A DNA stretch of 10,149 nucleotides. It comes from an uncultured Gammaproteobacteria bacterium (lineage in GTDB: Bacteria > Pseudomonadota > Gammaproteobacteria > Pseudomonadales > Azotimanducaceae_A). Both the position numbers and the translations under genes were made by a program. Below the pieces are notes generated by a model. That model did no database searches, had not been told where the DNA came from, and saw only the letters and a program-made list of their open reading frames with translations. The stretch covers positions 1-10,149 of the forward strand of contig CAJWZG010000084.1 of the NCBI GenBank assembly GCA_913049565.1, in the 5' to 3' direction. The first letter of the stretch is position 1, and each line of letters begins with the position of its first letter. Below, piece by piece: positions 5,946 through 10,149 of the stretch.

Positions 5946-7091
5946 TCAGGGTTGCGGCATTACCCTAAAGCAATCGCGAACCTCAGCAACAAATACATCC
6001 GGCTGCTCAAAGGCAGCAAAGTGGCCGCCGCTGTCTTTGTCGCGCCAAAACACAATATTCTTGTAAACGTTGCTCGCAAAGCGCTGGCTTGTACGGAAAA
6101 TTTCCTTCGGAAAAATTGATGCGCCCATGGGCACGCTGACGGGAATAGCGTTGCCAGCAGCACCGCCAAAACTCTCCCAGTACAGCCGGGCAGAAGAAGC
6201 GCCGGCACCGTTCAGCCAATACACCATGATGTCATCCAGCAACTCTTCTCGACTGACAACATTTTCCGGGTGACCTTGGCAGTCCATCCATTGATAGAAC
6301 TTTTCAATAATCCAAGCCGCCTGACCACTGGGTGAATCGACCAAGCCGTAGCCTAGGGTTTGTGGTCGGGTTGCCTGTTGTTTCGAGTAGCCAGAATCCC
6401 ATTCCTGATAGTACTGCCAGCCGGCGAGCGCTGAAAGTTCGAGCTCTGTTAAGTCAGTGGCGCTGGTGTCAGGTGGTACCGTCACCATATTCAAATGAAT
6501 ACCTAAACAGTGATCAGGATCGCGCCGCCCAACATGCGACGTGACGACGGCGCCCCAGTCACCGCCCTGAGCAAAGTAACGCGAGTAGCCGAGCCGGGCC
6601 ATCAGCTCAGCCCAGGCGTCAGCAGTTTTTTCAACACCCCAGCCGGTTTCTTCCGGTTTGGCAGAAAAGCCATAGCCCGGCAGAGAGGGAATGACAAGGT
6701 GGAAGGCATCTTCAGGCTTACCACCGTGGTCTTGGGGCTCCGTAAGCGGTCCAATCACATTGAGGAACTCCACAACAGACCCAGGCCAGCCGTGAGTCAG
6801 CAGCAGGGGGCGCGCATGGACGTAGGTCGAACGCACATGCAAAAAATGAATATCCAGCCCCAACAGGTTGGTTTTGTAGTTGTCATAGACGTTGAGTCGA
6901 GTAGCCAGGCGTTGATGGTCATAGGATTTACCCCAATACGCGACCAACTCCTTCATGTAACTCAGTGGCACACCTTGGCTCCAATCTTCAGGGGTCTCTT
7001 CATCAGGCCAACGTGTGTGCATGAGGCGGCGCTGTAAATCGGTAACAGCCTCAGGGTCGATGACGATCTCGAAGGGATTTATCACGGTCAT
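5946..7091 (-). CDS. epoxide hydrolase (EHN domain plus alpha/beta hydrolase)
   Basis: This is a 381-residue protein of the microsomal-type epoxide hydrolase family, which opens epoxides to vicinal diols through a covalent alkyl-enzyme intermediate. The N-terminal EHN region (about 1-110) carries PFEIVIDPEAVTDLQRRL and TRWPD. The alpha/beta hydrolase core has the oxyanion motif H100-G-W-P, the nucleophile D178 in QGGDWG, a lid Tyr304 (RLYWES) that could activate the epoxide oxygen, and the catalytic H357 in SGGHFAAFEQPD. The charge-relay acid was not placed with certainty. No signal peptide or N-terminal anchor is seen, so it is probably soluble. GGAGGG (7098-7103) precedes ATG 7091 and lies in the 14-base gap after the SDR stop, so the two genes are almost surely one operon and may be translationally coupled. 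Juvenile-hormone-type and limonene-type annotations of this family are by similarity only; no substrate is implied. Confidence 0.93.
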   Translation of the reverse strand: MTVINPFEIVIDPEAVTDLQRRLMHTRWPDEETPEDWSQGVPLSYMKELVAYWGKSYDHQRLATRLNVYDNYKTNLLGLDIHFLHVRSTYVHARPLLLTHGWPGSVVEFLNVIGPLTEPQDHGGKPEDAFHLVIPSLPGYGFSAKPEETGWGVEKTADAWAELMARLGYSRYFAQGGDWGAVVTSHVGRRDPDHCLGIHLNMVTVPPDTSATDLTELELSALAGWQYYQEWDSGYSKQQATRPQTLGYGLVDSPSGQAAWIIEKFYQWMDCQGHPENVVSREELLDDIMVYWLNGAGASSARLYWESFGGAAGNAIPVSVPMGASIFPKEIFRTSQRFASNVYKNIVFWRDKDSGGHFAAFEQPDVFVAEVRDCFRVMPQP

Positions 7092-7105
7092 TGTCAGCCC
7101 TCCAG

Positions 7106-7879
7106 TTATAGTGATGCGCAGATGTGGCCGCCATCGACCACCAGTACCGAACCTGTCATGTAGCGAGACGCGTCACTGGCGAGCAGCAGTAGCGGACCGT
7201 CAAGATCAGGGAACTCGCCTACCCGACGCATCGGTATCCCTTTGACAAAGTCCTCGCTGATGGGCGATTCCAACAAAATGCGGCTGACATCCGTTAGGAA
7301 GTAACCGGGTGCCAGAGCGTTAACGCGGATATTGTATTTTGCCGCCTCCAAAGACATAACCTCGGTCATGCGCGTCATGCCGCCTTTGGAGACCGCATAA
7401 GGGAATTGCCCTTTGATGGTTCTCGAATCAGTGATGCTGGAAATCATGATGATGTTGCCGCCGTCTTGCTTATAGGACAGCACACGGTCGGTGTACAGTT
7501 TTGACACCAGCCAAGCAGATTTTAGATTGGTATCCAGCACGAAGTCCCAGTCGTCTTCATCAATGGTGTGGTAAGTCTTCGCGCCGGCTTCGACACCGGC
7601 GTTGTTGATTACACAATCAAGCCGTCCGAAAGTCTCGAACGCGGTATTGAGAAAACCGCCAATGCTGTCTTTCTCCCGCACATCGAGACTGACCGCAATG
7701 GCCTTGCCGCCGTTTGCGGTAATTTCCTCTACACGCTCGGCGAGCTTGTCGGTGCGTCTCGCACCTAAGATAACTTTTGCGCCGGCCTCAGCGAGTACAC
7801 CGGCAAAGTGGTGACCGAAACCCGAGGACGCGCCGGTAATGGCGATAACTTGGCCGCCTAGATCAAATGGATGCTGCAT
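7106..7879 (-). CDS. short-chain dehydrogenase/reductase (SDR)
   Basis: This is a 257-residue classical SDR, an NAD(P)-dependent alcohol dehydrogenase or ketone reductase with a Rossmann fold. It shows the dinucleotide motif TGASSGFG (15-22), NNAG (92-95), N118, the catalytic Ser in MISS (S147 or S148), Y161-x-x-x-K165, and the C-terminal VLVVDGGH of the family. R41/R42 after the second strand (GARRTDK) hint at NADP(H) preference, an inference. ATG 7879 is preceded on the minus strand by a run of six G and AA (about 7885-7892) that can serve as ribosome binding site. It is the first gene of a leftward pair with the epoxide hydrolase and is divergent from the CoA-ester lyase gene. It could oxidise a diol or alcohol produced by its neighbours. 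Confidence 0.93.
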   Translation of the reverse strand: MQHPFDLGGQVIAITGASSGFGHHFAGVLAEAGAKVILGARRTDKLAERVEEITANGGKAIAVSLDVREKDSIGGFLNTAFETFGRLDCVINNAGVEAGAKTYHTIDEDDWDFVLDTNLKSAWLVSKLYTDRVLSYKQDGGNIIMISSITDSRTIKGQFPYAVSKGGMTRMTEVMSLEAAKYNIRVNALAPGYFLTDVSRILLESPISEDFVKGIPMRRVGEFPDLDGPLLLLASDASRYMTGSVLVVDGGHICASL

Positions 7880-7903
7880 ATATCGTTCCCCCCAATTCTG
7901 TCG

Positions 7904-7919
7904 ATCAGCAAATGCTGAT
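7904..7919. promoter_or_regulatory. candidate operator: 7+2+7 palindrome in the divergent promoter region
   Basis: ATCAGCA-AA-TGCTGAT is a perfect inverted repeat with a two-base centre, in the only gap between the leftward SDR/epoxide hydrolase pair and the rightward CoA lyase/hydrolase pair. It lies 25 bases from the SDR start and about 65 from the lyase start, well placed for a dimeric repressor or activator serving both sides. No regulator gene is in the window. I found no convincing -35/-10 pair here on either strand. Confidence 0.45.
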
Positions 7920-7984
7920 ACCCGTGAATGCTAATGCAAAATGATGTTCGGCGTGGCACTTTAGCGGGCGCAGTCGCAGGAGTG

Positions 7985-8866
7985 ATGAATAGCATGCAGA
8001 CAGGCCAAACCATCGTGCCGAGGCGCTCGCTGCTCTACATGCCCGGTGCCAATGCGCGAGCACTGGAGAAGGCACAGGCAATTGACTGCGACACGATCCT
8101 ATTCGACCTCGAAGATGCGGTGGCACCCAGCGCCAAGTCGCAAGCGCGTGAGCAAGTGGCTCATGCTTTAGGCAGACACCAATATGGTCATCGGGAGCTG
8201 GTAGTCCGCTGCAACGGGCTGGATACGCCTTGGGGGCTTGAAGATCTGCAAGCGTTCGCCAACGCGCCGGTGGCCGCGCTGCTCTTCCCCAAGATCGAAA
8301 GCAACGAGCAGATCAATCACATCAAGGAACAATTGGCATCGTGCCATTCTACCTTGCCCATCTGGCTCATGATCGAAACTCCGTTAGCGGTGCTGAATTT
8401 GGAGCAGTTTGCAGGCGATCCAAAGGTGGACTGTTTGGTGATGGGCACCAGTGATTTAGTCAAGGCGCTGCGCGCCCAGCACACGACCTCCCGCCACAAT
8501 TTAGCCTATGCGTTACAACGCTGCGTCACCGTCGCCCGGGCCTACCACAAAGACATCGTAGACGGTGTGCACCTCGATTTTCGTAATCTGGAGAGCTTTC
8601 AGGCCGCTTGCGAGGAAGGCAGGGATCTAGGCTTTGACGGCAAAACTTTGATCCACCCCAGCCAAGTAGCCATAGCAAACTCAGTATTTGGTTTCAGTGA
8701 CGCGGCAATCGCCAATGCGCAAGCCCTATTGCAGGCGTGGCAGCAGGCGCTGGATGCGGGTAAAGGGGTAGCAGAACTGAATGGCCAGTTGATCGAAAGT
8801 CTGCACGCTGACGATGCAAGGCGCATTCTCGCCTTCGCTGAGGCGATGGGTCTACGAGAGACTTAG
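7985..8866 (+). CDS. CoA-ester lyase, HpcH/HpaI aldolase and citrate lyase beta-subunit (CitE) family
   Basis: This is a TIM-barrel, magnesium-dependent lyase of about 293 residues that cleaves or condenses 3-hydroxyacyl-CoA esters such as malyl-, methylmalyl- or citramalyl-CoA. The family marks are present in order: RRSLLYMPG near the start, FDLEDAV (40-46), VVRCNG (73-78), PKIES (102-106), MIETPLAV with metal ligand E131, MGTSDL with metal ligand D157, GVHLDF (194-199), and GFDGKTLIHPSQV near residues 216-228. The start is uncertain. AGGAG (7978-7982) is two bases before ATG 7985 and eleven before ATG 7994, while ATG 7928 has no ribosome binding site and would add 19 residues absent from the usual N-terminus. 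No partner citrate lyase alpha or gamma (acyl carrier) gene is beside it, which favours a free-standing CoA-ester lyase over the citrate lyase complex. The hydrolase gene follows after 40 bases. Confidence 0.9.
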   Translation: MNSMQTGQTIVPRRSLLYMPGANARALEKAQAIDCDTILFDLEDAVAPSAKSQAREQVAHALGRHQYGHRELVVRCNGLDTPWGLEDLQAFANAPVAALLFPKIESNEQINHIKEQLASCHSTLPIWLMIETPLAVLNLEQFAGDPKVDCLVMGTSDLVKALRAQHTTSRHNLAYALQRCVTVARAYHKDIVDGVHLDFRNLESFQAACEEGRDLGFDGKTLIHPSQVAIANSVFGFSDAAIANAQALLQAWQQALDAGKGVAELNGQLIESLHADDARRILAFAEAMGLRET

Positions 8867-8906
8867 CGGGGATCCCGGGACAAAAAAATTGGATGTTGGA
8901 GCGAAA

Positions 8907-9719
8907 ATGTTAGACAGCGATTTCACAGGTTTTGTGCGGGCAAACGGACTACAGCTATATGTGCAACGAGGAGGGCTGGGTGAAACGCTGTTTTATATCA
9001 GCGGTACCGGTGGTGACCTGCGCAACAAGCCCAACCAGTTTGACTCACCTCTGGCGCAACACTTCAATTTACTCTGCTTTGATCAGCGCGGTCTCGGTCA
9101 GAGCGGTAAACCATCAGGTGAGTACACGATGGTGGATTACGCCAATGACGCTGCCGCGCTGCTCGATCAGATTGCTGACGAACCCGTGCGGGTCATCGGC
9201 GTATCTTACGGTGGCATGGTGGCTCAGGAACTCGCCGTTAGATACCCTGAAAAAATCCGCTCGCTGTTATTGGTATGCACATCGTCGGGCGGCGCAGGTA
9301 GGCCCTCCTATCCGCTGCACGAGTTGGAGGCGTTTGAGCCTGCAGAGCGCGTCAAACGCCACTTACAAATTTCCGATACCCGGCGCACCGATGAATGGAT
9401 CACTGAAAATGCCGAGCAATGGCATAAGCTGTTAGAAATGTCGTTAGCCGGACGTCGAACTGACCGGGACGAGGTGGGTGCTATGAAGCAACTCAATGCC
9501 CGGAAGCTGCACGATACCTTTGACCGACTGCCCGATTTAACCATGCCGGTGCTACTGCAGGGCGGGCTTTATGACGGGATTGCCCCGCCGGATAACATGC
9601 GGGAGCTGCAGGGGGCCATCCCTCACGCTGAGCTTCGTTTTTATGAGGGTGGCCATCTCTTCTTCATTCAAGACCGGCGAGCCTACCCGGATATGATTGA
9701 ATGGCTGGCGGCTCACTAG
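8907..9719 (+). CDS. alpha/beta fold hydrolase
   Basis: This is a 270-residue cytoplasmic serine hydrolase of the alpha/beta superfamily. It has the oxyanion segment SGTGGD (about 32-37), FDQRGLGQSGKP (58-69), the nucleophile elbow G98-V-S100-Y-G-G, the acid D223 in LYDGIAPP and the catalytic H250 in EGGHLFF. DQRGxGxS with GxSxGG and this length are shared by esterases, 3-oxoadipate enol-lactone hydrolases and C-C bond (meta-cleavage) hydrolases, so the exact reaction is open. ATG 8907 was chosen because GGAG (8898-8901) stands five bases before it; a start at 8814 would overlap the lyase gene by 53 bases with a poor N-terminus. It is probably in one operon with the CoA-ester lyase. Its TAG overlaps the stop of the convergent RND gene. 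Confidence 0.88.
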   Translation: MLDSDFTGFVRANGLQLYVQRGGLGETLFYISGTGGDLRNKPNQFDSPLAQHFNLLCFDQRGLGQSGKPSGEYTMVDYANDAAALLDQIADEPVRVIGVSYGGMVAQELAVRYPEKIRSLLLVCTSSGGAGRPSYPLHELEAFEPAERVKRHLQISDTRRTDEWITENAEQWHKLLEMSLAGRRTDRDEVGAMKQLNARKLHDTFDRLPDLTMPVLLQGGLYDGIAPPDNMRELQGAIPHAELRFYEGGHLFFIQDRRAYPDMIEWLAAH

Positions 9720-10149
9720 CCTGCTGAATCGCCAGCTAGCTGTTGTGCTGCGGTGGCTCGATTGCTGCGCAGGCGTCGGTAGATGGCTTTGAGCTGATGG
9801 GGTATAGCCAACATCGCCGGTGTTGTGACAAGCGTAAGCAGGGTTGCGAAGGTAAGCCCTGAAACGATGGCTTGAGACAACGGCACCCAAAAACTCGAAA
9901 GCATACTGCCGTATTCGATGTTCCGATTGACAAAGTCGATACTTAGATTGCTGGCCAAAGGCAGCAGGCCAAACACGGTGGTGATGGTAGTCAGCATTAC
10001 GGGCCGCAATCGCTGTGCGCCGGTGCGCACAATCAGGTCGACGTAGTGCATGTCTGGGTTTTTGTCGCGTATCTCGTTGTAGGTATCGATGAGTACGATA
10101 TTGTTATTCACAACAATGCCCGCCAGCGCAACGATCCCCACGCCGGTCA
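9716..10149 (-). CDS. RND family efflux permease, C-terminal part (cut by the window edge)
   Basis: The last ~144 residues of an inner-membrane resistance-nodulation-division permease, the proton-driven pump of tripartite efflux systems. The frame is open to the right edge and begins TGVGIVALAGIVVNNNIVLID, the conserved start of a transmembrane span in the C-terminal half. RTGAQRLRPVMLTTITTVFGLLPLA is the family's best-known C-terminal segment. Two further hydrophobic stretches follow (around VPLSQAIVSGLTFATL and LLTLVTTPAMLAI) with a basic cytoplasmic tail. The full protein should be about 1,000 residues, so roughly 85% lies outside. A GTG at 10141 is internal and not a start. Its TAG (9718-9716) overlaps the hydrolase stop, with no terminator between the two convergent genes. 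Cargo and partner genes cannot be judged from this fragment. Confidence 0.92.
   Translation of the reverse strand, partial: TGVGIVALAGIVVNNNIVLIDTYNEIRDKNPDMHYVDLIVRTGAQRLRPVMLTTITTVFGLLPLASNLSIDFVNRNIEYGSMLSSFWVPLSQAIVSGLTFATLLTLVTTPAMLAIPHQLKAIYRRLRSNRATAAQQLAGDSAG

Noticed and set aside
5941..5977. Possible bidirectional terminator between the dioxygenase and epoxide hydrolase genes (AGGGT/ACCCT)
   Set aside because: The stem has only five pairs with a nine-base loop and no U-tract on either side, and it lies inside the epoxide hydrolase coding end.
6510..7037. Rightward open frame of 175 codons
   Set aside because: Antisense to the epoxide hydrolase, whose catalytic motifs are intact; no domain is seen in the shadow frame.

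Overview
The window reads as a piece of chromosome from a heterotrophic proteobacterium, most likely a marine-type gammaproteobacterium. The gene families and codon use fit that, the GC content looks moderate, and the genes are tightly packed. This placement is an inference from gene content; there is no rRNA or other phylogenetic marker here. No tRNA, CRISPR array, insertion sequence or phage gene was seen.

The most notable locus lies at 1454-3637. A 525-residue protein with an N-terminal thioredoxin domain (CPTC) is followed by a gene that a standard translation would break in two at a TGA codon (3395-3397). Reading through that TGA joins two in-frame halves into one 172-residue protein with the motif Sec-Gly-Ser-Cys. 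This is the hallmark of the UGSC family of (seleno)proteins. A hairpin at the position expected of a bacterial SECIS follows the TGA. A thioredoxin-like partner next to a Sec/Cys protein suggests a redox pair. An acyl-CoA dehydrogenase gene (169-1347) is divergent from this pair and shares its upstream region.

To the right, an MFS carrier (3707-5008) and a TauD/TfdA-type 2-oxoglutarate/Fe(II) dioxygenase (5087-5926) run rightward and meet a leftward pair, an SDR oxidoreductase and an epoxide hydrolase (7879 down to 5946). Divergent from that pair, a CitE/HpcH-type CoA-ester lyase (about 7985-8866) and an alpha/beta hydrolase (8907-9719) run rightward. A perfect 7+2+7 palindrome (7904-7919) sits between the two divergent units and is a candidate operator. 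The last gene runs off the right edge: the C-terminal end of an RND efflux permease on the minus strand. Its stop codon overlaps the hydrolase stop.

Taken together, uptake (MFS), hydroxylation (dioxygenase), epoxide opening, alcohol/ketone redox (SDR), ester or C-C hydrolysis, acyl-CoA dehydrogenation and CoA-ester cleavage look like an accessory catabolic island for a hydrophobic or oxygenated carbon compound. The substrate cannot be read from the sequence. The role of the UGSC selenoprotein in it is open.
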